From Arcicella rosea (GTDB lineage Bacteria > Bacteroidota > Bacteroidia > Cytophagales > Spirosomataceae), in the NCBI RefSeq assembly GCF_014204325.1, contig NZ_JACHKT010000026.1:1-64000 (forward strand): a DNA stretch of 64,000 nt. The letters are read 5' to 3'. The notes below the pieces were generated by a model, which did not search any database, was not told the origin of the DNA, and saw only the letters and a program-made list of their open reading frames with translations. This document shows, one piece after another, positions 53,709 through 62,244 of this stretch; within the stretch, counting starts at the first letter, position 1; each line of letters opens with the position of its first letter. The position numbers and the translations under genes are program-made.

Positions 53709-55840
53709 TGTCATTTAATTTACTTTCTGAGCCAATACGGAAATTTATCCGTGATAAAGGTTGGGAGCAATTTCGACCAATTCAAACAGCTGCTATTTCT
53801 AAAATATTAGAGTCCAGCAATAACTTTATTTTAATATCTAGAACTGCATCTGGAAAAACAGAAGCTGCATTTTTGCCGATTCTTTCAAAGGTGAATTTTA
53901 GAGAGGAAGGCATTCAGGTACTTTATATTTCACCTTTAATTGCTTTAATAAATGACCAATTTAATCGTATAGAAGACTTATCAAAAAATCTAGATGTCAC
54001 TATAACTAAATGGCATGGTGAGGCAAATAAAACACAGAAGGAAAAATTAATTAAACAACCTAATGGTATTGTTTTAATTACTCCAGAATCATTGGAGGCA
54101 ATGTTTATAAATAAACCATTTAATGTAAAACTATTATTTTCAAATCTCAAATATGTTGTTATTGATGAAATACATTCTTTTATTGGAACAGATAGAGGAA
54201 TCCAATTACAATCAATTTTATCAAGATTAGAAAAAGAAAATAATAATTTATTTAGTGTAGTTGGATTATCTGCAACTATGAGTGAGGAAAATAGCTTTAG
54301 AGAAGTTAAAGAGTTTACGGGCAATGTAGATAAAACTAAAATATTAATTGATAGAACTCCTAAAAATATTAATGTTTTATTTCGTTTTTTCAAAAATGAA
54401 AAAGAAGAATTGTCTTTGGAACTATTAAAAGATTTATATAAAACAACTAAAGATAATAAAGTTTTAATCTTTCCAAATTCAAGAGGGAGGGCTGAAGAAG
54501 TAGCTGTAAAACTTAAAAAGATTTCCGAAAAAGTTAAAGGTCACTTAAATTATTTTTCACACCACTCATCTGTAGATAAAGAAGTAAGGGAATATGTCGA
54601 ATATTTTGCAAAAAATAATAGACAGAATTTTTGTATCGCTTGTACCTCCACATTGGAATTAGGAATAGATATAGGTACAGTTGATGATGTTATTCAAATA
54701 GATGCAACAAATAGTATTGCTTCATTAATTCAAAGAGTTGGAAGAAGCGGGAGAAAAGAAGGTAAAACTAGTAATTTGTATTTGTATGCTACAAATGAAT
54801 GGAGTTTACTTCAGTCAGTTGCTTGTTGGTTATTATATAAAGATGGTTTTATTGAGCCTCCACATAAAAATGTAAAACCTTATGATATTTTTATTCATCA
54901 GGCATTGTCAATAACTAAAGGACATTCAGGAATTAAATTAACAAATTTAATAAATCAACTTAAAGATAACTCGGCATTCAAATATATTGAAATCCTAGAA
55001 ATTGAAGAAATACTTTATCATTTAATTAAGATAGATTTTTTAGAAAAACTACAAGATGAAGTTATCATTGGAGTTGAAGGTGAAAAAGTAGTTAATAGTC
55101 GTGATTTTTATAGTGTATTTAAAACAGAGGAAAATTTTAAAGTTATAAATGCTGGTAACACAATTGGTGAAATTCCTTTTTCACCACAGATTGTTGAGGA
55201 TGAAAATATTTTACTTTCTGCCAAAATATGGAAAATAAAATTTGTAGATAACAAAACAAAAAAAATAGAAGTCATTCCAACTAAAGATGGTAAAAAACCA
55301 ATGTTCTTTGGCATTAGTGCTACAATCCATCAAAAAGTTAGAGAAAAAATGATGGAAGTTCTTTACAATCAGTCAAATTATGATTTTCTTGATGAATCAA
55401 GTTTAGATGAAATAGAAACTTTACAAAAAGACTTCTCTGTTTTTAAAATTCAAGATTTGCGCACTAATAGAATGTTACTAATTGCTGATAAGGATTTGAG
55501 ATTTTTTACATTTACAGGTACAAGAATTAACAGAACAATTCAGTTACTATTAAATGTTTCAAATGTAAAAAATATTTTAGAAGAGAGTAGTAGCTCATTT
55601 GATATTGAATTATCTAAAGATGAATTTATCTTGAAATGGAATGCCTTATCATCACTAATTTCTAATATTGATGCCCATATTTATAATCTTTTATCTACAC
55701 ATAGTTCATTATTAGGGTTCTCAAAATGGGGTAAATACTTGCCAAATAAATATCAAGTTGAAATACTAAAAAATAATTACTTTGATATTGAAAATACAAA
55801 AGAGTTTATAACAAAAATAAATATAGTTTATAATAAATAA
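53708..55840 (+). CDS. Lhr/BrxHI-like SF2 DNA helicase
   Basis: 710 residues. Superfamily 2 helicase motifs in order: Q-type FRPIQTAAI (22-30), Walker A RTASGKTEAAF (ASGKT at 47-51), DEIH (153-156), GLSATM near 195, TSTLELGIDIGT and QRVGRSGR near 343. The arrangement resembles Lhr-type and BrxHI helicases. The long C-terminal half is not assigned. It probably unwinds or translocates on DNA with the upstream ATPase and TerB-like protein in a defence or repair function. Its start is coupled to the ATPase stop. Confidence 0.87.
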   Translation: MSFNLLSEPIRKFIRDKGWEQFRPIQTAAISKILESSNNFILISRTASGKTEAAFLPILSKVNFREEGIQVLYISPLIALINDQFNRIEDLSKNLDVTITKWHGEANKTQKEKLIKQPNGIVLITPESLEAMFINKPFNVKLLFSNLKYVVIDEIHSFIGTDRGIQLQSILSRLEKENNNLFSVVGLSATMSEENSFREVKEFTGNVDKTKILIDRTPKNINVLFRFFKNEKEELSLELLKDLYKTTKDNKVLIFPNSRGRAEEVAVKLKKISEKVKGHLNYFSHHSSVDKEVREYVEYFAKNNRQNFCIACTSTLELGIDIGTVDDVIQIDATNSIASLIQRVGRSGRKEGKTSNLYLYATNEWSLLQSVACWLLYKDGFIEPPHKNVKPYDIFIHQALSITKGHSGIKLTNLINQLKDNSAFKYIEILEIEEILYHLIKIDFLEKLQDEVIIGVEGEKVVNSRDFYSVFKTEENFKVINAGNTIGEIPFSPQIVEDENILLSAKIWKIKFVDNKTKKIEVIPTKDGKKPMFFGISATIHQKVREKMMEVLYNQSNYDFLDESSLDEIETLQKDFSVFKIQDLRTNRMLLIADKDLRFFTFTGTRINRTIQLLLNVSNVKNILEESSSSFDIELSKDEFILKWNALSSLISNIDAHIYNLLSTHSSLLGFSKWGKYLPNKYQVEILKNNYFDIENTKEFITKINIVYNK

Positions 55841-55944
55841 CTAAGAAATTTATTGAAAGAGAACATGATATATAAACACAAATTCATTATAACCAAGTAG
55901 AAATAAAGTATTAAAATCAATTTAAAGCCATTTGTTATACCTGT

Positions 55945-56310
55945 TATACCCGCTTCGGGGTCTAATTGTGTTTTTGGAGCTTTTTTATTTTCTAATCAAG
56001 TTTAATCCTTTCAGGATTGTGTGATGAATCTGAATTAATATCTTAAAAAGTATTACAAGCCATTTTAAAAAATAATCATGCGACAGCAATTTTCCGAAAT
56101 TCCGCTGTTTGAGCGGAGCGAGTTTCGGAATTTCTTGACTTTCTTTTGTTACTTTTCTTGTGTCAAGACAAGAAAAGTAAGGTCTATGAATAAGGAATAG
56201 ACATTTTAAAGATAATAATTTAATAAATCATATATTAGACCCACTTCGGGGTCTGATTTGTGGTGTAGATTTAATTTTTATCTATAAACATTTAATCCCT
56301 TCGGGATTAG
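55945..56310. repeat. Cluster of small palindromes
   Basis: Four tetraloop-like hairpins: CCCGCTTCGGGG near 55950, AATCCTTTCAGGATT near 56005, AGACCCACTTCGGGGTCT near 56238 and TAATCCCTTCGGGATTA near 56292. Between them, nested repeats TTCCGAAA/TTTCGGAA and GCT/AGC span about 56092-56130, and ACTTTTCTTGT (56151-56161) pairs with ACAAGAAAAGT (56168-56178). Confidence 0.75.
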
Positions 56311-56360
56311 AAAATGTAAAACAATATAATCCTTTAAAAGAAAGTATTGCTTACTAAAAA

Positions 56361-56406
56361 AAATAAAAGAGCCTTGACAGTGTTATCTGTCAAGGCTCTT
56401 TTATTT
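56361..56406. terminator. Terminator of the S10 peptidase gene
   Basis: A perfect 20-bp stem, AAATAAAAGAGCCTTGACAG (56361-56380) with its complement (56387-56406) over a 6-nt loop, with A/T tracts on both sides. It abuts the peptidase stop at 56408. Confidence 0.9.
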
Positions 56407-56407
56407 T

Positions 56408-57910
56408 TTACTTTAGAGTCTCTTCATAAAACTCATCGGCTTCTTTTTTGAGTTTAATCAATGAAGCTTTATGAATATACATCATGTGTCCAGATTCAAA
56501 GTAAGTAAATTTAACGTTTTTACGTTGTTCTGGTCGCAAACCCATGTGTGAAACTACATATTCGGCCGCAAAATAGGGCGTTGCCAAATCGTAATAAGCA
56601 GAAGGAATCCATACTTTTAAATAAGGATTTTTTGCCATCGCTTGTCTTAACGTTTCTGCTACATTCAAGTACTTGTTTTGTACATTATTATAATTCCAAG
56701 GCTGAACACGTCCCGTCAACATCAAATAAGGTAAATCGTTTTCATACTTCAAATCCTGACGTAAATAGTTATTCACCGTCGTAGAATAAGGACCAGAGAT
56801 AGTAGCATCTAAACTTGGGTCGAATTCATAACGTTCACCAACATTATCAAAGTCAATACCAGTAAAACGACCGTCCAAACGTCCAGCAGTTTTGCCTTCA
56901 TCACGCAATAATTCTTTAGTGAATCTGCTAATTTCAATACGAAGGTTTGCATTTTTAATAAAGGTTTCTGAAATACCCGTAAGCTTACTTAATTTCTGTA
57001 CAATCTTTTGTTTTTCGTCTTCTGGCAACAAATCACCTTTCATTAAAGCGGTAGCATATTCATTTAATGCAAAATGTTCAGCCTCACGCAAAGTTTTTTG
57101 TAAGTCACCTTGATATTCTTTAGCGATTTTCTTGTGATACCAAGCCATTGCGGTATAAGTAGGTATGTAAAGAATGTTCGGTAAATCATTTCCTTTGTCG
57201 AAAAGTATCGTTTGGAAATTCAACACCGAAGAAATCAACGAAATACCATTGATATACATATTGAATTTATCTTGAAGATAACCTGAAAGTCCCGCAGAGC
57301 GAGTAGTACCATAACTTTCGCCCGCTAAAAACTTAGGCGATGACCAACGACCGTTCTTTACAGTATATAATCTGATAAATTCTCCGACAGATTCAATGTC
57401 TTCTACGTATCCCAAAAACTGTTTTGGGTCTTCACCTTGCACAGCACGGCTATAACCAGTATTAATTGGGTCGATAAATACCAAATCAGTTTTATCTAAC
57501 CAAGAATATTCGTTATTAATGTACTTATAAGGAGGTGCTAAAGCATCGCCTTTGTCGGACATTAAGATTCTTTTAGGGCCAATCGCACCCATGTGCAACC
57601 AAACCGAAGCAGAACCTGGCCCACCATTGAAAGTATAAGTGATAGGTCGTTTAGTAATATCAGTAACGCCATCTTTGGTATAAGCAATAAAGAATACATT
57701 GCCTTTAGCTTTGCCAGCTTCATCTTTTAAAACCATATAGCCAGTAGTGGCAGTATATGAAATCGCTTGACCATTAATAACAGTTTGATGTTTTGTAACA
57801 ACTGGAGCAGGAGGGGGGAGAACAGGAGTATTAAGTTTTGATTCAGCCTTTTCTTGGGCAAAAGAACTGATGGAACAGAGCATTAATAAAAGTAAGAAAT
57901 GTTTTTTCAT
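56408..57910 (-). CDS. Serine carboxypeptidase, peptidase family S10
   Basis: 500 residues. A signal peptide (KKHFLLLLMLCSISSFAQ) sends it to the periplasm or beyond. Family S10 features are the oxyanion segment FNGGPGSAS (94-102), nucleophile S199 in GESYG, D441 in SAYYDLATPY and H475 in ESGHMM. S10 enzymes remove C-terminal residues, with an acidic pH optimum. The nearby gene is divergent, and a 20-bp terminator follows the stop. It is a single-gene unit. Confidence 0.93.
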   Translation of the reverse strand: MKKHFLLLLMLCSISSFAQEKAESKLNTPVLPPPAPVVTKHQTVINGQAISYTATTGYMVLKDEAGKAKGNVFFIAYTKDGVTDITKRPITYTFNGGPGSASVWLHMGAIGPKRILMSDKGDALAPPYKYINNEYSWLDKTDLVFIDPINTGYSRAVQGEDPKQFLGYVEDIESVGEFIRLYTVKNGRWSSPKFLAGESYGTTRSAGLSGYLQDKFNMYINGISLISSVLNFQTILFDKGNDLPNILYIPTYTAMAWYHKKIAKEYQGDLQKTLREAEHFALNEYATALMKGDLLPEDEKQKIVQKLSKLTGISETFIKNANLRIEISRFTKELLRDEGKTAGRLDGRFTGIDFDNVGERYEFDPSLDATISGPYSTTVNNYLRQDLKYENDLPYLMLTGRVQPWNYNNVQNKYLNVAETLRQAMAKNPYLKVWIPSAYYDLATPYFAAEYVVSHMGLRPEQRKNVKFTYFESGHMMYIHKASLIKLKKEADEFYEETLK

Positions 57911-58035
57911 TGATTTGTTAGTTAAATGATGATGAATGAATTGTAATTTTGTGTTTACTGAAATCTAAAATCTCATAGCTCAAGGCTCATTGCTTAAAGC
58001 TATGAGAAGATACTTATCAATTAAATTACAAAAAC

Positions 58036-59229
58036 TTGATTACACATAGAGAATTATTCTTAAAAAATGTTGCCCAAACTTCAGATTTCCCATTGGCATT
58101 GGAAATTGAGAAAGCAGAAGGCGTTTATATGTACGGAAAAGACGGAAAACAATACATGGATTTAATTTCAGGTATTGGGGTGTCAAATGTGGGGCATCGT
58201 CATCCGAAAGTAGTAGAAGCGATTAAAAATCAAGTAGATAAATACTTGCATTTAATGGTTTATGGCGAATATGTTCAAAGTCCACAAGTAGAGTTGGCGG
58301 AGGCTTTGGTAAAAACACTTATTCCAAAAGTTGAAAATATTCAGCCATTGGATAATGTGTATTTTACTAATTCTGGAACAGAAGCCGTAGAAGGAGCAAT
58401 GAAATTAGCGAAACGTTTTACGGGTCGTCAGGAAATAATTTCTTGTTTTAATGCTTATCATGGAGCTACACAAGGAGCTTTATCTTTATCAGGAAGCGAG
58501 AATTTTAAAAGAAATTTCCGTCCATTATTGCCAGAAATTAGAAATATTCGTCACGGAGTAATGGAAGATTTAGCTTTCATAACCGAAAAAACGGCAGCCA
58601 TTATCATAGAAATTGTTGGGGGAGAAGCAGGAGTAAGGATTCCAAGTAAAGAGTATTTCTTGGCTTTAAGAAAACGCTGTGATGAAACTAAAACACTCTT
58701 GATTTTAGATGAAATTCAAAGTGGTTTTGGCAGAACAGGTACTTTCTGGGCTTTTGAACAATTTGAGATTTATCCAGATGTCTTATTATGTGCTAAAGGA
58801 ATGGGAGGAGGAATGCCAATCGGTGCATTTATTGCCAATCATGAAGTAATGGCTGTGTTTAAAAACAATCCAATTTTAGGACATATTACTACTTTTGGTG
58901 GACATCCTGTAAGTGCAGCCTCTTCTTTGGCTACACTGAAAGTGATTTTGGAAGAAAACTTATTGGATGCAGTAAAGGCAAAAGCAGCGCTTTTTAAGTC
59001 TTTATTAGTTCACGAGAAAATCAAAGAAGTCAGAAATCAAGGTTTGATGATGGCGGTAGAATTTGAAGATTTTGATACATTAAAACCCATTATCGACCGA
59101 GCAATTGAAAAAGGCGTAGTAACAGATTGGTTTTTATTTTGTGATAATTCTATGAGAATTGCCCCGCCATTGATTATTACCGAAGAAGAAATTAGAAAAG
59201 CTTGTGAAGTGATTTTGGAAAGCGTTTAA
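58036..59229 (+). CDS. Class III PLP-dependent aminotransferase
   Basis: 397 residues, starting at TTG (58036): the next in-frame ATG would remove conserved sequence, and THRELFLKNVAQTSDFPLAL matches the usual N-terminus. Visible features are the cofactor loop NSGTEAVEGAMKLA (112-125), DEIQSGFGRTG (225-235) and lysine K254 in AKGMGGGMPIGA. The group includes acetylornithine, GABA and ornithine aminotransferases; the substrate is not resolved. It lies divergent from the S10 peptidase gene. Confidence 0.9.
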   Translation: MITHRELFLKNVAQTSDFPLALEIEKAEGVYMYGKDGKQYMDLISGIGVSNVGHRHPKVVEAIKNQVDKYLHLMVYGEYVQSPQVELAEALVKTLIPKVENIQPLDNVYFTNSGTEAVEGAMKLAKRFTGRQEIISCFNAYHGATQGALSLSGSENFKRNFRPLLPEIRNIRHGVMEDLAFITEKTAAIIIEIVGGEAGVRIPSKEYFLALRKRCDETKTLLILDEIQSGFGRTGTFWAFEQFEIYPDVLLCAKGMGGGMPIGAFIANHEVMAVFKNNPILGHITTFGGHPVSAASSLATLKVILEENLLDAVKAKAALFKSLLVHEKIKEVRNQGLMMAVEFEDFDTLKPIIDRAIEKGVVTDWFLFCDNSMRIAPPLIITEEEIRKACEVILESV

Positions 59230-59562
59230 GCGTTTAAAGTTGATGAGCTTATGAGTTTAAGGTTTATGAGAATATGGATTTAAGCGTTAATTCGATTATA
59301 AGTGAAAAATTTGGTTGTTAATGGTTATTAAAAAGTCATTTATATAGTTTGTGAGTATAAGTTATTGATTATTAGGATATTGAAGGCAATGAATGATTGT
59401 TCGTTTTGTGCTTCCCTTAGATAAAAAAGCTTATGTATTCATGATTTATATCTTTATGAAAGATGTAAATCATGATGTGCTGTTAGTCATTTTTTTATTC
59501 TGTAAACAAATCCTTTGTAGAGAGGTTCTATAGGTAATTTCTTATTATAAATATAGAATCGT
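59230..59562. other. Intergenic region
   Basis: 333 bp between the aminotransferase gene and the SDR gene. It starts with a GAGCTTATGAGTTTAAGG-type motif that recurs near 21.8-22.2 kb. No gene was recognised. Confidence 0.5.
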
Positions 59563-60264
59563 ATGTCAAAAAATATCTTAATCATAGGTGCAAGTTCAGG
59601 AATTGGAGAAGCTACTGCACAATTATTAATTAAACAAGGCTTTAATGTTTATTCAGCCTCACGTACTGCACCAACAATTACAACGGTCAAACATTTTACT
59701 TGGGATGCACTCAATCCAGACAACACTGTCTTTAATGAATTGCCAGATGTTTTGGATGGAGTTATCTATTGTCCGGGAACAATTAACCTAAAACCATTTG
59801 CAAGACTGAGTCAGGATGATTTCAAGAATGATTTTCAAATTAATGTTTTAGGTGCTGTTTCGGTAATTCAAGCAGTTTTGCCACGTCTCAAAAAAAGTAG
59901 TCGTGCATCCATTGTTTTATACAGTACTGTTGCAGTAAAAATAGGAATGGGTTTTCATGCTTCGGTAGCAAGTTCAAAAGGTGCGATAGAAGGTTTGACA
60001 CGTTCTTTAGCAGCAGAGTTTGCTCCTAATAAAATCAATGTAAATTGTATCGCTCCTTCATTGACAGAAACACCATTGGCGAAAAATTTATTATCAAGCG
60101 AAGAAAAGAAAGAAGCATCTAATAAACGCCATCCAATAGGACGCTTTGGTAATGTATCAGATATTGCAAGCATGACATCATTCTTAATTTCAAACGATGC
60201 AAGTTGGATGACAGGACAAATTCTGAATATTGATGGAGGAATGAGTTCAATAAAAACGATGTAA
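59563..60264 (+). CDS. SDR-family protein lacking the catalytic tyrosine
   Basis: 233 residues with an NAD(P)-binding Rossmann fold: GASSGIG (9-15), CPGTINLKP, and the catalytic serine in YSTVAVK (S121). The usual YxxxK motif is replaced: V135 occupies the tyrosine position before K139 in HASVASSKG. The pattern HASxAxxKGA appears in a subgroup of bacterial SDRs, so this may be a normal subfamily with altered or lost redox activity. The C-terminus ILNIDGGMSSIKTM is typical. A hairpin follows. Confidence 0.85.
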   Translation: MSKNILIIGASSGIGEATAQLLIKQGFNVYSASRTAPTITTVKHFTWDALNPDNTVFNELPDVLDGVIYCPGTINLKPFARLSQDDFKNDFQINVLGAVSVIQAVLPRLKKSSRASIVLYSTVAVKIGMGFHASVASSKGAIEGLTRSLAAEFAPNKINVNCIAPSLTETPLAKNLLSSEEKKEASNKRHPIGRFGNVSDIASMTSFLISNDASWMTGQILNIDGGMSSIKTM

Positions 60265-60311
60265 TTTTGCCTTTCAAATCAGAAAAGAGTAATTTCTAAT
60301 AATTATTAACG

Positions 60312-60349
60312 ACAGCATCAAAGTTTTCCGTACTTTGGTGCTGTTTCTA
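60312..60349 (+). terminator. Hairpin terminator of the SDR gene
   Basis: ACAGCATCAAAG (60312-60323) pairs with CTTTGGTGCTGT (60333-60344), with one G-U pair over a 9-nt loop. The T-run after it is short, so confidence is moderate. Confidence 0.5.
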
Positions 60350-60388
60350 TATTATCAATTATAACATACATTCTTAAACCCCAAAACT

Positions 60389-61345
60389 ATGAGTGCTTTA
60401 ATTATTTTAGTGGTTTTTGCCATTTTAATTGTTTTCTTTTCCATTGTGATTGTCAACCAAGGTACCGTTGCAGTCATTACAATTTTTGGAAAATACCAAA
60501 GAGTAATGACCCCTGGGTTGAATTTTAAAATTCCATTTGTTGAATTTATCTTCAAAAGAATCTCTATTCAAAACCGTTCGATGGAATTAGAATTCCAAGC
60601 TATTACTTCTGACCAAGCTAATGTGAATTTTAAAGCAATGTTAGTCTATGCTGTACTAAATCAGGAGGAACAAACCATTAAAAACGTAGCTTTTAAGTAC
60701 ATGGACGAGCGTTCTTTTATGCAAGCCTTAATTCGTACTGTTGAAGGAACAATTCGTGCTTTTGTGGCAACTAAAAAACAGGCAGAAGTACTGCTTTTAC
60801 GTGGTGAAATTGTATTGAATGTAAAAAATGAATTAGATGAGACACTCGAACAATGGGGTTATCATTTAATAGACTTACAATTGAATGATATTGCTTTTGA
60901 TGAAGCAATCATGCGTTCGATGGCACAAGTAGTAGCGTCCAATAATTTAAAAGCTGCTGCTGAAAACGAAGGACAAGCTTTATTAATCACTAAAACAAAG
61001 TCGGCTGAGGCAGAAGGTAATGCCATAAGGATTTCAGCAGAAGCTGAAAAAATTGCTGCACAATTGCGTGGTCAGGGTGTTGCCCTCTTCCGTGAAGAAG
61101 TAGCAAGAGGTATGGCAGAATCTGCGAAAGTAATGAATGAAGCAAATTTAGATGCTTCGTTAATACTCTTTTCGATGTGGACAGAAGCCGTAAAACACTT
61201 TGCAGAACAAGGACAAGGTAACGTAATTTTCTTGGATGGTTCAACCGAAGGAATGGATAAAACAATGAAGCAAATTATGGGTATTCAGCAATTGAAAGAA
61301 GGTGGTGATTATGTTGCACCTGCTTCGCCTAGTGGGAAGAAATAG
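60389..61345 (+). CDS. SPFH/Band-7 (stomatin-like) protein
   Basis: 318 residues. An N-terminal membrane helix (LIILVVFAILIVFFSIVIV) is followed by the SPFH domain (NQGTVAVITIFGKYQRVMTP, GLNFKIPFVEFI, QLNDIAFDEAIMRSMAQ) and an alanine/glutamate-rich coiled region (AEAEGNAIRISAEAEKIAAQ). Such proteins form large oligomers in membrane microdomains. The partner is often an NfeD protein, which is not adjacent here. The next gene begins 33 bases after the stop. Confidence 0.9.
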   Translation: MSALIILVVFAILIVFFSIVIVNQGTVAVITIFGKYQRVMTPGLNFKIPFVEFIFKRISIQNRSMELEFQAITSDQANVNFKAMLVYAVLNQEEQTIKNVAFKYMDERSFMQALIRTVEGTIRAFVATKKQAEVLLLRGEIVLNVKNELDETLEQWGYHLIDLQLNDIAFDEAIMRSMAQVVASNNLKAAAENEGQALLITKTKSAEAEGNAIRISAEAEKIAAQLRGQGVALFREEVARGMAESAKVMNEANLDASLILFSMWTEAVKHFAEQGQGNVIFLDGSTEGMDKTMKQIMGIQQLKEGGDYVAPASPSGKK

Positions 61346-61377
61346 TTCTCATTAACACTTAAAAGCGATTTTAATGT

Positions 61378-62169
61378 ATGAAAAAAGTTCTGTTAGGTTT
61401 TACTATACTTTCTTTATTAGGTAGTTGTAGTACTTATAAACCATTTACATCGACTGTAAAACCAGAAGAGATTAAACAAATAGGAATATTTCCATCCTTA
61501 AATGTTCTAACATTTAAGGATGCTGATGAAAAGTCTAAAATTAACGAAATAGCTAAACAATTATCGCAAAATCTGGCTGTTAAAACAAAAGATAAAACAG
61601 AAAGTGTCCTAAACTTAGCTGAGGTTTCTTATAAACACATATCACTTAATGATGAAGAAGCTCATATTTTAGATAATGAATTGTCCCGTTACATAACCAC
61701 ATTTAATAAACTTGAGTCAATCAATTCAAGTCATCTTCCTGAAATTCTGAATACCCAAAAAAATAGAGATCTATTTAATAATATGGCTGTAACGGATAGT
61801 GTTGTTAATATATTGGAGAAAAACAATTTAAGATACGCACTATCTATTATCACTTTGGGTATAACTAGGACTCCAATTGGTGATGCTGAAAGACGATTAA
61901 ACAATACAATAGGTTTTGTAATAGCTTCAAGTTTTGTGGCATTGACTGGTACTGGGTTTTGGAGAAATGAATTACCTTATACAAATTCTATGTATGCTGT
62001 AATTCTTGATGCCAAAGAGAAAAGACTCGCTTTTTTTAAATATAAAACTGAACTCATAGACCCTTTAAATGAAAAACTTACTACGGCACAACTATATTCT
62101 TGTTTTGAAGATTATTGGATTTGGTATCATCCTGAAGCTCAGAGGCATTTAAAAATCACAAAAAAATAA
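61378..62169 (+). CDS. Lipoprotein of unknown function
   Basis: 263 residues. A lipoprotein signal (MKKVLLGFTILSLLGSC, cysteine at 17) is followed by a region with no recognised domain (VKPEEIKQIGIFPSLNVL, RYALSIITLGITRTPIGD, and a possible membrane-associated stretch GFVIASSFVALTGTGF). Periplasmic location is likely. Close to the SPFH gene, 33 bases apart, so possibly co-transcribed. A hairpin terminator follows. Confidence 0.78.
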   Translation: MKKVLLGFTILSLLGSCSTYKPFTSTVKPEEIKQIGIFPSLNVLTFKDADEKSKINEIAKQLSQNLAVKTKDKTESVLNLAEVSYKHISLNDEEAHILDNELSRYITTFNKLESINSSHLPEILNTQKNRDLFNNMAVTDSVVNILEKNNLRYALSIITLGITRTPIGDAERRLNNTIGFVIASSFVALTGTGFWRNELPYTNSMYAVILDAKEKRLAFFKYKTELIDPLNEKLTTAQLYSCFEDYWIWYHPEAQRHLKITKK

Positions 62170-62183
62170 AAAATCATTTTATC

Positions 62184-62213
62184 AAAAAAGCGACACTAAA
62201 ATGTCGCTTTTTT
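62184..62213. terminator. Terminator of the lipoprotein gene
   Basis: AAAAAAGCGACA (62184-62195) pairs perfectly with TGTCGCTTTTTT (62202-62213) over a 6-nt loop. It precedes the dnaE gene. Confidence 0.9.
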
Positions 62214-62244
62214 GTTTATTTTGTATAAGTAAAACCCCAAATTA

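Larger units (their letters stand above)
55841..56407. other. Hairpin-rich intergenic region
   Basis: 567 bp after the helicase gene, without a supported gene. It holds several short hairpins (see the repeat at 55945-56310) and the S10 peptidase terminator at 56361-56406. Confidence 0.7.

Noticed and set aside
52395-55840. Complete BREX system
   Set aside because: ATPase and helicase resemble BrxD and BrxHI, but no PglX, PglZ, BrxC or PglW gene is present in the window.
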